From Thiodiazotropha sp040506975 (GTDB lineage: Bacteria > Pseudomonadota > Gammaproteobacteria > Chromatiales > Chromatiaceae), in assembly GCA_965211775.1 (NCBI GenBank), contig OZ242974.1:558001-622000 (forward strand): a stretch of DNA of 64,000 nt, in the 5' to 3' direction. The notes under the pieces are model-generated. The model was not told where the DNA came from. It saw only the letters and a program-made list of their open reading frames with translations, and did no database searches. This document shows, one piece after another, positions 18,123-26,739 of this stretch; within the stretch, counting starts at the first letter, position 1, and each line of letters opens with the position of its first letter. The position numbers were made by a program, and so were the translations under genes.

Positions 18123-19211
18123 TCAGCGGTCAGAGGCGTCTTCCAGTTCACGCACGAAAATCGCCTGATGGATATCACTGAGGCTAATGATCCCGGCCAG
18201 CCGGCAATCCTGGTCTACCACGGGGATGCGACGAAAACCGTGCAGGTCCATCTGTGCCGCCGCCTTCATGACAGGGGCGTCAATCTCTATGGAGATGACT
18301 GAGGGGGACATCAACTCACCGACAATTTTCTGCAGCACACCAACATATGAGGATTCCATCGCCTGGAAGTCCAGGGCCTGGGCAGGATCATCTAGAAACT
18401 GGGTATAGCCGGGCAGAAGGGCCTTGAGGATATCCTTCTCCGAGATGACGCCCACAAGCCGGTTATTATCATCAACTACAGGCAGTCCACTGATCTTCTC
18501 GCTTGCGATGGTCTCCGCTACCGATCGAATGGTGTCATTCTCTGTAGTGGTGTAGACACCGCGGTGCATGACATCACGCACCTGCATGGCGCCCTCCGAC
18601 GCCGATGTCTGAGTTGATTGGGGAGTCCTATCGGGGATTTCCGGAAAGAAGTCCTTGCCCTCCCCGGGAACGATGACTCGCTCCTCTTCGCTCACGGGCT
18701 CCGGTTTTGGCCATTGACCTGGCACCGGGTTCGACTCAGTCAGAAAGCCAGAGGTCGCAGCCAGGTCCTTCATGACCGGGTTCCAGAAGAGATCATGACC
18801 TGGGACTTCACAGCTGAACTCGATGGGAATGCCGTTAGGGTCGTAGGAGTAGATCGACAAGAAACAGCCGTGATCGATAATATCCGAGCAGTGGAATCCT
18901 GCCGCATCCAGGCGGGACATTATCTCCCAGAGGGCATTCTTGTCGGCCACGCCGATGGCAATGTGGTCGAAGATGAACGATCCTTTCACCGGATCACCGT
19001 GTCGACGTGGTCGAACGGGCTCCACATCATGCCACTCGAAAAACGAGATGCGGTTATTGCCGGAAACGAGGAAGAAGTACTGTCGGTAGCCGGGTGACCC
19101 GTAGGCATAGACAAGGCGCATCCCCAGCAGATCTCGCCAGAACTTGACCGTCAGTTCGATGTCGTGGGTGGCAAAGGCGGTATGGTGAATGCCGGTGAAC
19201 TCAGTTTTCAT
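18123..19211 (-). CDS. VOC (glyoxalase-like) domain fused to a tandem CBS-domain pair
   Basis: The protein has 362 residues. Residues about 5–135 are a vicinal-oxygen-chelate domain with GIHHTAFATHDIE at the start, a further candidate metal-ligand His in IFDHIAIGV and a Glu in GIPIEFSCEV. A Pro/Ser/Glu-rich linker spans about 160–210. Residues about 212–355 are two CBS repeats, VRDVMHRGVYTTTE… and VGELMSPSVISIE…, each ending in a typical VGVISEKDI or AGIISLSDI strand-helix. CBS pairs bind adenosyl ligands, so this may be a dioxygenase- or lyase-like enzyme under nucleotide control. No partner gene is adjacent and the substrate is unknown. The annotation is by domain only. Confidence 0.8.
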   Translation of the reverse strand: MKTEFTGIHHTAFATHDIELTVKFWRDLLGMRLVYAYGSPGYRQYFFLVSGNNRISFFEWHDVEPVRPRRHGDPVKGSFIFDHIAIGVADKNALWEIMSRLDAAGFHCSDIIDHGCFLSIYSYDPNGIPIEFSCEVPGHDLFWNPVMKDLAATSGFLTESNPVPGQWPKPEPVSEEERVIVPGEGKDFFPEIPDRTPQSTQTSASEGAMQVRDVMHRGVYTTTENDTIRSVAETIASEKISGLPVVDDNNRLVGVISEKDILKALLPGYTQFLDDPAQALDFQAMESSYVGVLQKIVGELMSPSVISIEIDAPVMKAAAQMDLHGFRRIPVVDQDCRLAGIISLSDIHQAIFVRELEDASDR

Positions 19212-19721
19212 ACGCTTGCTTGATGCTTGTAATCACTCTGGCTAAGACCCTATCCATCGCCTCTTCCCCCGTCAAGTCAACCGTGGAGGCGCTGCCGATT
19301 GGTCCATAGATATGAACAACAAGTTTGGGATCAGAGTAAAATTATCTGGCAGCGTATATTGGCAATTGCTAAAGGCCTGGTTTTAGCCGAAGCGACCGTC
19401 CCCTGGACGCTGAACCGGCCATAATTTCGTCAGATCTCCGTTTGCTCGACCATCTCGAGTGCTTTCCATAGACAAACGGGTCCAGCCCGATCATCGCGAT
19501 ACCTCTTTGCGACCTTTGCTGACATTCATAATCTTCGTCTATATGGCGGAAACCGGCGAGGAGCGGACTTTCTGCCCCTCTTTCCCACTGGTAGAGCGCA
19601 CCATATTCTTGTAGACGGATTCCCGCCATTTAGCAGAGAATAAATCGTTTACCCGAATTGTTGTTCCCAGCCTCCCGTGTAGGCTTTACAGTCGTTCCTT
19701 GTTTCTGTACAGGAAAGTCGC
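19212..19721. other. 510-bp intergenic stretch, no supported gene
   Basis: It separates two divergently transcribed genes, so both promoters should lie here, but I could not identify clear −35/−10 pairs. An 86-codon minus-strand ORF (19369–19629) is compositionally unlike the neighbours and has no recognisable domain. It is probably not coding, or a decayed remnant. Confidence 0.4.
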
Positions 19722-21866
19722 ATGAAAATTGCCGTTATCTACAACCGTGAGTCCCAAAAGGTCATTAACCTTTTTGGCCAGCCCAATCGCGAAAAATATG
19801 GCCTTGCTGCCATTCGTCGTATCGTCGATTCATTGAAGAAAGGCGGCCACCAAGTCCAGGCTTTCGAGGGCGACAAGGATCTGATAGACAGTCTTGAGGA
19901 GTTCATGCCGCGTACTCTGGTTGGCGAGCGCCCTGGTATGGCTTTCAACCTTTCCTATGGAATTCAGGGTCAGGCGCGATACACACATGTGCCGGGTATT
20001 CTTGAAATGGTCGGTGTGCCCTATGTGGGGTCTGGACCGTTGGCACATTCGCTCGCGCTCGACAAGGTCGTTGCCAAGATGCTGTTCGTTCAGAACGGTG
20101 TGCCGACTCCGGAGTTTGCCGTACTCGATGCTACAGCTTTCGAGATGCCGGAGCTTGAATTCCCCCTGATCGTTAAACCCAAGAACGAGTCAGTGTCCTT
20201 TGGTATCCGCATCGTCAACGACGAGTCAGAACTGCGGGAAGCGGCTGATGTCATTTTTAAAGAGTACGATCAGCCGGTATTGGCGGAACGATACATAGAG
20301 GGACGCGAAGTCAATATCGGGCTGCTGGGGAATGGCTCAACACTTGAGGTTTTTCAACCCGCTGAGCTGGTATTTGGTGAAGGTGGGCCGAATATCTATA
20401 CCGAAGAGGACAAACGGAAACAGTCGGGCCGGGAAGTAGGGGTGCAGTGCCCCGCTAACCTGGACAAGGGAACCGCCGAACTGGCTCAGGGAATTGCGCG
20501 AAAAGCCTTTAACGTATTGGGATGCTATGACTGTGCCCGGGTTGATATGAGGCTCGACGCCGATGGCAATCTTTACGTGTTGGAAGTGAACAGTTTGCCC
20601 AGTTTGGGAGAGCATGGTTCGTACGTGGCAGCTGCAGATGCCATGGGTTTGGATTTTGCCGGGCTGGTCAATCGCCTGGTCGAGGTTGCGTCGGCACGTT
20701 ACTTCGGTACACCGAATCCCCCGGAGCTGGTGCGCACCAGGAAGACGCCTTCTGAGCGCGTGTTCCGTTATCTCACCGAACGACGGGACCGGCTGGAGAA
20801 GAGCATCGAGCAATGGGTGAGTCTGTCAAGCCATAGCGATGATCCTGTCGGGATTCGGCAAGCTGCGACCAAGATCGCGGAGTTGATGAAGGAGCTTGCT
20901 CTTCAGCCAGTAGACCGATTCACCGATGCTCCCCATGTCTGGACCTGGGAGTCTGCCAAAGGGATGCGGAATGGTACGCTATTGGTATGCCATATCGATG
21001 TACCATTCAACTCCATAATGGGTGGCGAACATTTTCACCGTGACCCGGAGTGGCTGTATGGCGAGGGTGTCGGCGCTTCTCGCGGTCCCCTGGTACAGTT
21101 GGAGTATGCGCTACGTGCATTGTATGTAGCGCGTAAGCTGAAGGGGATTCCCCTGGGTGTAATGATCTATGCCGACGAGGGGCGTGATTGCGTGGAGTCG
21201 GCAGAGTTCATTGAGCAGGCTGCTGGTGAAGCTAAAGAAGTACTTGTACTGCGACCAGGAAATCTCAACGACAGCATTGTCACTGGTCGGCGAGGTCAGC
21301 GTCGTTACCGTGCATTCTTCCAGGGCAAGCCCAAAAAGTTGGGCCAGGCAGACAAGCAGAACGAAGTGATGCACCGTGCACTTGCTACACTTGAGGATAT
21401 CTCCCAGCTCACATCACGGAAGAATCGACTGGCCGTTTCAGCTGTGGACATAAGGGCGGAATCCTATCCACGGCTCTTGCCTCACCGTGTTATAGCAACA
21501 CTGCAGGCGTCTTTCCCGAACACCCGTGCTGGCGACAAACAGGAACAGGCAGTGCAAGTGGTGTTGGATAAGCAAGCGGTAGAATTGGCGCTGTTGTCTG
21601 ATCGACCGGCCATGCCCACGCGCCGAATCAATTCTACCTTGGTAAGCAAGCTAAGAGAGGTCGCCGGAGAATGGGATATCCCCATTAATGCGGAAACCAG
21701 CTTGTGGCCTTCCGTGGCGGGGCTGGTCTCACCCCAGGTACCGGTCGTCTGTGGGTTGGGTCCTGTTGCGAGAGGCCTGTACACCGGTCAGGAGGCGGTA
21801 TCACGCATCAGCTTGGTACAACGCTCGTTGCTGTTGGCTGAGTTTCTTCTTAGTCAAGGCCAATAG
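19722..21866 (+). CDS. D-Ala-D-Ala ligase-like ATP-grasp fused to an M20 peptidase-like domain
   Basis: The protein has 714 residues. Residues 1–325 are an ATP-grasp ligase of the Ddl type: substrate-binding GIQGQARYTHVPG (about 82), lysine in PLIVKPKNESVSFG (about 150), ARVDMRLDADGNLYVLEVN (about 270–287) with the Mg ligands, and SLPSLGEHGS. Residues about 340–710 resemble M20 metallopeptidases, with CHID as the first metal motif, GEGVGASRGPL and ADEGRDC. The bridging-Asp position appears replaced by Ser, and only one Glu is present in the EE position, so this half may be inactive or altered. It leads an operon with a GGT-like and an FGase-like gene, with a 12-bp gap to the next gene. Making or trimming an amino-acid amide is an inference. 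Confidence 0.75.
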   Translation: MKIAVIYNRESQKVINLFGQPNREKYGLAAIRRIVDSLKKGGHQVQAFEGDKDLIDSLEEFMPRTLVGERPGMAFNLSYGIQGQARYTHVPGILEMVGVPYVGSGPLAHSLALDKVVAKMLFVQNGVPTPEFAVLDATAFEMPELEFPLIVKPKNESVSFGIRIVNDESELREAADVIFKEYDQPVLAERYIEGREVNIGLLGNGSTLEVFQPAELVFGEGGPNIYTEEDKRKQSGREVGVQCPANLDKGTAELAQGIARKAFNVLGCYDCARVDMRLDADGNLYVLEVNSLPSLGEHGSYVAAADAMGLDFAGLVNRLVEVASARYFGTPNPPELVRTRKTPSERVFRYLTERRDRLEKSIEQWVSLSSHSDDPVGIRQAATKIAELMKELALQPVDRFTDAPHVWTWESAKGMRNGTLLVCHIDVPFNSIMGGEHFHRDPEWLYGEGVGASRGPLVQLEYALRALYVARKLKGIPLGVMIYADEGRDCVESAEFIEQAAGEAKEVLVLRPGNLNDSIVTGRRGQRRYRAFFQGKPKKLGQADKQNEVMHRALATLEDISQLTSRKNRLAVSAVDIRAESYPRLLPHRVIATLQASFPNTRAGDKQEQAVQVVLDKQAVELALLSDRPAMPTRRINSTLVSKLREVAGEWDIPINAETSLWPSVAGLVSPQVPVVCGLGPVARGLYTGQEAVSRISLVQRSLLLAEFLLSQGQ

Positions 21867-21878
21867 GGGAGATCAGCA

Positions 21879-23504
21879 ATGACACCCCGAAAGACACGTA
21901 GCCCACTGGATACTGACCTGCTCGACCCGAGTGACCATCGAGTTATCCAACCGCAACGCGTAGGGACATCCAAGCTAGGGATGGTGGCTACCCAGCATTA
22001 CATCGCCACAGAAGCTGGTGAGGTGATGCTGCGTAGCGGTGGAAATGCCGTGGATGCCGCAGTTTCAGCGGCTTTCGCCCTCGGTGTTGTCGAGCCTGCC
22101 GCCTCCGGACTGGGCGGGCAAACCATGATGCTGCTTCACTTGGACGAAAGTGGACGAAAATTCTGCCTTGACGGGGGCACGCGCGCACCTCATCGTACCC
22201 CGCCTGGTGAGTTGGATCGTGCTGAACAACTCCGAGGTCACAAGGCGACGACGGTTCCGTCGACTCCGGCAGTGCTGGCCTGGGCATTGCAGCACTACGG
22301 TACCAAGTCTTTGGCTGAAGTTTTGGAGCCGGCTATCGACACAGCTGAGTCGGGCTATCGAATTTCTCCTCTACAGCATTTCCTTACCAAGCGCGAAATC
22401 AAGCACCTGAAGGCACATTCCGGTGGCGATCTTTTTCTCAGGGGAGGAAAAACCAACTACCCGATTGGCTCTGTATTCAAGCAGCCAGTCCTTGCCAATA
22501 CCTTGCGTCAACTTGCCAAGTCGGGCGTCGAAGATTTTTACCAGGGAGAGATTGCCCGTCAGATACACGAGGACATGGAGGCAAACGATGGCCTGATCCG
22601 CGATGATGACCTGGCACAGATTCCCTGGCCGGTGGAAAGGCGCCCTCTGGCTACCCATTTTGGAAATCAACGGGTGTTTACTTTTGGTCCTCCTGGCGCT
22701 GGACGCACGTTGATCGAGGCCCTGAATCTGCTCGAACAGTTTCCTGTAGAGGCTCGAGACCCAGAGACACCGGAAGGTGCATTGCTGCTGGCCCATGTTA
22801 TTCGCAAGGCTAATCTGGATAGGAGTGACAGGCCTGATGACCCAACGCTTTTTGCCCAGGAAGTCGAACTGGGTGAAGACATTACCCATGTGGACTATGC
22901 GAAACGCATCGCCGAAAGAATCAAGTCACGCATCAAGACGCAAGGTGATACCACCCACCTCTCGGTGATGGATAAGGCCGGAAATGCAGTCGCGTTGACG
23001 CAGTCTATAGAGCGTGTGTACGGGTCGTTTTCTGCCTCACCTGAGCTGGGCTTTCTTTACAACAATTACATGAGCGCCTTCGAGTACAAGGACATTACAC
23101 ATCCATACTACCTGCGACCCAATGCCGTACCCTGGGCTTCAGTGGCACCGACAATTGTTTTTCAGGGCTCGAAGCCTTGGCTGACACTTGGTTCACCCGG
23201 TTCAGAGCGTATCGTTTCCTCCATCCTGCAAGTGCTGCTGAGACTGGAACAGGGGAGCAGTCCTTTTGATGCAGTGGAAGCACCGCGCATGCATTGCTCC
23301 ATCAAGGGAAAGGTCTCGATGGAAGGGACGCGGATGCGTGATGACATTCCTTTATTACTCCAACGACACGGCTTCGATATTGATATTCGCGACCCTTATT
23401 CGTTTTACTTAGGGTGTGTTCAATTGGTTCTCCATGAGAATGACAAATTTCTAGGCGTAGCAGACCCAAGGCGGGATGGTTCAGCGAAAGGACCGAAAGA
23501 GTGA
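21879..23504 (+). CDS. Gamma-glutamyltransferase-family protein, no signal peptide
   Basis: The 541-residue protein belongs to the Ntn-hydrolase family that self-cleaves before a Thr. The candidate nucleophile is in GDTTHLSVMDKAGNAV (about 368). The large-subunit start is recognisable in GNAVDAAVSAAFALGVVEPAASGLGG, and the C-terminal LGSPGSERI is the usual glycine-rich substrate loop. The common GGT is exported, but this one starts MTPRKTRSPLD and has no signal, so it should act in the cytoplasm. An AGGGGAG ribosome site precedes the ATG. The stop overlaps the next gene's GTG start by four bases, indicating translational coupling. Known relatives move or hydrolyse gamma-glutamyl groups; the substrate here is unknown. 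Confidence 0.8.
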   Translation: MTPRKTRSPLDTDLLDPSDHRVIQPQRVGTSKLGMVATQHYIATEAGEVMLRSGGNAVDAAVSAAFALGVVEPAASGLGGQTMMLLHLDESGRKFCLDGGTRAPHRTPPGELDRAEQLRGHKATTVPSTPAVLAWALQHYGTKSLAEVLEPAIDTAESGYRISPLQHFLTKREIKHLKAHSGGDLFLRGGKTNYPIGSVFKQPVLANTLRQLAKSGVEDFYQGEIARQIHEDMEANDGLIRDDDLAQIPWPVERRPLATHFGNQRVFTFGPPGAGRTLIEALNLLEQFPVEARDPETPEGALLLAHVIRKANLDRSDRPDDPTLFAQEVELGEDITHVDYAKRIAERIKSRIKTQGDTTHLSVMDKAGNAVALTQSIERVYGSFSASPELGFLYNNYMSAFEYKDITHPYYLRPNAVPWASVAPTIVFQGSKPWLTLGSPGSERIVSSILQVLLRLEQGSSPFDAVEAPRMHCSIKGKVSMEGTRMRDDIPLLLQRHGFDIDIRDPYSFYLGCVQLVLHENDKFLGVADPRRDGSAKGPKE

Positions 23505-24153
23505 CCCTCCCGCTAATGATTTCCGTTCCGCATGGTGGTCACACAATACCACCCAGACTCCTAGAAAAATGCCTGTTATCCGAAAGGCAGATCATCAAGG
23601 ATGGCGATGAGTTCGCTCAGGCCATTTACGCTCCTCTGGAAAGTGAGGTGGCATCCTATATCAGCACCGATATTGCACGGGCAGTGCTAGATATGAATCG
23701 TACTGAAGATGACTTACGTAGAGATGGTGTGGTGAAGACGCACACGTGCTGGAATGAGCCTATCTGGAAAGAGTCGCTTACTGAGGAAGAAGCCCGGTGG
23801 CTGATCGATACTTATCATCTCCCCTACCACCAGCGACTGAGTGAACAGGCTAGGCGTACCGACCTGCTTCTCGCTGTCGACTGCCATACCATGGCAGCAA
23901 ATGGGCCACCGGTTGGTCCTGACCCTGGCCAGGAGCGTCCGCAGGTGTGCTTGGGAAACGTCAATGGGAAGAGCTGCCCTGATGAGTGGTTGAGCATCAT
24001 GCAGGATGCTTTCCGAAAACATTTTTCCGGTGTAGTGACCGTTAACGAGCCCTTTTCCGGAGGCTATATCACTAAGGCGCATGGTAAGGAAATGCCATGG
24101 TTGCAGTTGGAGCTTTCCCGTGGAAATTTTGCTACGCCCTGGGAAAAGTCTAG
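23501..24153 (+). pseudogene. N-formylglutamate amidohydrolase-like protein, 3' end replaced by IS1380 A3
   Basis: About 217 native residues remain from a GTG at 23501 that overlaps the upstream stop. Family features are ISVPHGGH (residues 7–14), TDIARAVLDMNR, AVDCHTM (metal His), and FSGGYITKAHGKEMPWLQLELSR near the end. The frame then runs into the IS: the last dozen residues before the stop at 24190 come from the element. Members of this family usually continue a further 20–40 residues, so the truncation is small and the protein may or may not fold. The family cleaves N-formyl- or N-acyl-glutamate-type amides, consistent with a glutamyl theme in this operon. Confidence 0.8.
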
Positions 24154-25721
24154 CCCCAATATTTCACGCATTAAAAAGGCAAAATCCTGATACTTCGATA
24201 TAATTCAGTTGCTTACACTGTAATCGAAAGGATTTTGCCTGTGACAAACTGCACCCAGACTGCCTTTGATTTTCCAGCCCTAAAACGCCGTAAGGTTCAA
24301 GCCGAGTTTTCCGGTGGCGATATCACCTCGGACGGCGGCGTGTTGCTGCTGCGTGAGATCGACAGGCGTCTGGGATTACTCGAGGCGGTTGATGCGGTCA
24401 TCCCCGACCCGCGAGATCCCCGCTATATTGAACACAGCCAGTTGAGCCTGTTGCGCCAGCGAGTCTATGGGCTCTGCCTGGGTTATGAAGACCTGAACGA
24501 CCATCAGACACTACGCACCGACCCGGCCCTACAGAGCTCGATCGAACGCGAGGAGGTACTGGGCAGCCAGTCGACACTTTGTCGGCTGGAGAACCGGGTC
24601 GATCGCCGGGTTGCCGTTGATGTCCACAACCTACTGCTCGAGCAGTTCATTGCCTCATATAATGCACCACCCGATGAGCTGATCCTGGATTTCGACGCCA
24701 CGGATGATCCGGTGCATGGCCGCCAGGAAGGCCGCTTCTTTCACGGCTACTACGATCACTACTGCTTCCTGCCCCTGTATGTCTTTTGTGGCGATCAACT
24801 GCTGGTGAGTTATCTGCGGCCCAGCCGGATCGATGCGCCCAAGCATGCCTGGGCGATTCTGGCGCTGTTGGTCAAACGCCTGCGCCGGGCTTGGCCTGAA
24901 GTGCGTATCATCTTTCGGGGCGATAGCGGCTTTTGCCGTCACCACATGCTCAGCTGGTGCGAGCGCAACGCTGTGGGCTATATCGTGGGCATCGCCAAGA
25001 ATGACGCCTTGCTGCGGTGTATCCGTGAGCCCATGCAGTGGGTTGAGGAACTGGCGAAGCGAACCGGCATGAAGATGCGGGAATTCTTTCAGTTTCACTA
25101 TGCCGCCAGCACCTGGAAGACGCGTCGCAAGGTGATCGCCAAACTGGAGGTCACCGACAAGGGGCCAAATCCACGCTTCATCGTCACCAACCTGGCCGGC
25201 GACAAACAGCGCCTTTACGATGACCTCTACTGCGCCCGTGGTGACATGGAGAACCGAATCAAGGAGCAGCAACTGGGGCTGTTCGCCGATCGCACCAGCG
25301 CGCATTACTGGTGGGCCAATCAGTTTCGTCTACTGCTGTCCAGTCTGGCCTATGTGCTGATGGAGGCCATCCGGCGCCTCGCGCTGAAGGGCACGGAACT
25401 GGCGCGTGCACAGATGACCACGATCCGGCTCAAACTGTTCAAGATCGGGGCGGTCATCATTCGCAACACGCGACGGATCCGCTTCCTGCTCTCCAGCACC
25501 TATCCCTATCAGGCGCTGTTTTTCCAGGTGGCGGCACGACTCAAGCCGGGATAGCCCGGCAGAGTGCTGCCCCGGCACGTTGATCAACAATGGGGGTAAG
25601 GGGGAGTCTGCCCGGAGGGTGGAGAATCAGGGCTTGATAGAGGTTTGGTTCCCAGTGAGGGCAAACCATCCAAGCTTGGCCATATCACCGGCTAAATTTA
25701 AAAACGGATGAAACATGCGGG
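24154..25721 (+). mobile_element. IS1380-family element A3 with mismatched flanks
   Basis: It is full length (1568 bp), but the left flank is CTAG (24150–24153) and the right flank CTAA (25722–25725). All other copies here have the same tetranucleotide on both sides. A3 is therefore a recombinant of two A copies from different sites, not a simple insertion. Confidence 0.95.
24235..25554 (+). CDS. IS1380-family transposase (A3)
   Basis: 439 residues, intact. The only residue differing from the consensus is Asn for Asp at 143, outside the LDFDATDD motif. Confidence 0.95.
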   Translation: MPVTNCTQTAFDFPALKRRKVQAEFSGGDITSDGGVLLLREIDRRLGLLEAVDAVIPDPRDPRYIEHSQLSLLRQRVYGLCLGYEDLNDHQTLRTDPALQSSIEREEVLGSQSTLCRLENRVDRRVAVDVHNLLLEQFIASYNAPPDELILDFDATDDPVHGRQEGRFFHGYYDHYCFLPLYVFCGDQLLVSYLRPSRIDAPKHAWAILALLVKRLRRAWPEVRIIFRGDSGFCRHHMLSWCERNAVGYIVGIAKNDALLRCIREPMQWVEELAKRTGMKMREFFQFHYAASTWKTRRKVIAKLEVTDKGPNPRFIVTNLAGDKQRLYDDLYCARGDMENRIKEQQLGLFADRTSAHYWWANQFRLLLSSLAYVLMEAIRRLALKGTELARAQMTTIRLKLFKIGAVIIRNTRRIRFLLSSTYPYQALFFQVAARLKPG

Positions 25722-26660
25722 CTAAACCTCAGCCATTCTCAAGAGGCGATATGGCATAGGTGGAGTGCGAAGAGCGGCAAAAAGCAATCGTTCAATCATG
25801 GCGGGTAAATCGAAACGGCGGTTAAACCGATATTCGAACTCAGCAAGATAACGCGACACATGTTTATCTCGAATCGCATGAAAAGTACCCAACAGACTGT
25901 TTTTGACATTACCCAACATCGTGTTTACCCATTTGAAGCACGAATACTGGACACTTTGGCGCCCACCACCCGTCACCATGGGGTTATGATGGCAATCAGC
26001 GGTTGTCACGCCACTAAAGCACCAAAGCCCATCGGTAAAGACTTCGCTGCCAGGCATCAAGCAGGAGCGGGCGTAGCGGGCGATTTCACGTTTGCGGAAG
26101 CCCCTTACACGACGCAGTTGAATTTTCATGGGCCTGCCGTCCCGCGTCGTCTCAACAGCAGCTACGAAAGGGATTTTGTTGCGCGACCCACGACCACGCT
26201 TACCGGCTTGCTCGCCTCCGAGATAAGCATCATCCAATTCGATGCGACCGGCCAGTTTTTTTCCACGCTCACGTTCCATCATCACCTGCATCAACTTATG
26301 CTTGAGTCGCCAGGCCGTATTGTAGTTCACCCCGATTTCGCGGGAAAGTTGCAGCGCCGAGATACTTTTCTTGCGTTGGGTCAACAGATAGATCGCAAGA
26401 AACCACGTTCTCAGCGGCAGCTTGGTGCCATGGAAGATGCTGCCGGCGGTCAGGGAAGTCTGATGATGGCACTTGTGACATTGATATATCTGACGCTTCT
26501 TGAGTTCACAGCCTGTTGTGTTGCCGCACTCAGGGCAGACATAGCCCGTCGGCCAGCGCAAATCATACAATGCCTGTCGACACTGATCCTCGGTCCCATA
26601 TTGTTCCAGAAAATCGTGCAAACCAAGACCTTTTTGAAATTGAATAGTATTTCTCGGCAT
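25722..26660 (-). CDS. IS1595-family transposase (copy 2)
   Basis: 312 residues, complete. Its stop codon TAG lies in the CTAA target repeat at the junction with A3, so the reading frame survived the insertion. The protein is identical to copy 3. Confidence 0.95.
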   Translation of the reverse strand: MPRNTIQFQKGLGLHDFLEQYGTEDQCRQALYDLRWPTGYVCPECGNTTGCELKKRQIYQCHKCHHQTSLTAGSIFHGTKLPLRTWFLAIYLLTQRKKSISALQLSREIGVNYNTAWRLKHKLMQVMMERERGKKLAGRIELDDAYLGGEQAGKRGRGSRNKIPFVAAVETTRDGRPMKIQLRRVRGFRKREIARYARSCLMPGSEVFTDGLWCFSGVTTADCHHNPMVTGGGRQSVQYSCFKWVNTMLGNVKNSLLGTFHAIRDKHVSRYLAEFEYRFNRRFDLPAMIERLLFAALRTPPMPYRLLRMAEV

Positions 26661-26739
26661 GATGAAATCCTCTTTTATTCAGTAGGTTCCATTATGCTTG
26701 CACCACAGGCTCAATAGCTGAGCCTCATGAGTAATCAGG
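25722..26739 (-). mobile_element. IS1595-family element, copy 2, missing its first 11 bp
   Basis: The right end GAGTAATCAGG is intact at 26739; the left end is cut at CTAA by A3. The missing CCTGATTACCC is at 7952–7962. Together the two parts equal one 1029-bp element. The flank beyond the right end (26740–26747) is AAAACTTA, the reverse complement of the flank at 7944–7951. Confidence 0.9.

Noticed and set aside
19369..19629. 86-codon minus-strand ORF in the 510-bp gap
   Set aside because: No motif, odd composition, no ribosome site seen; kept only as a note on the intergenic region.
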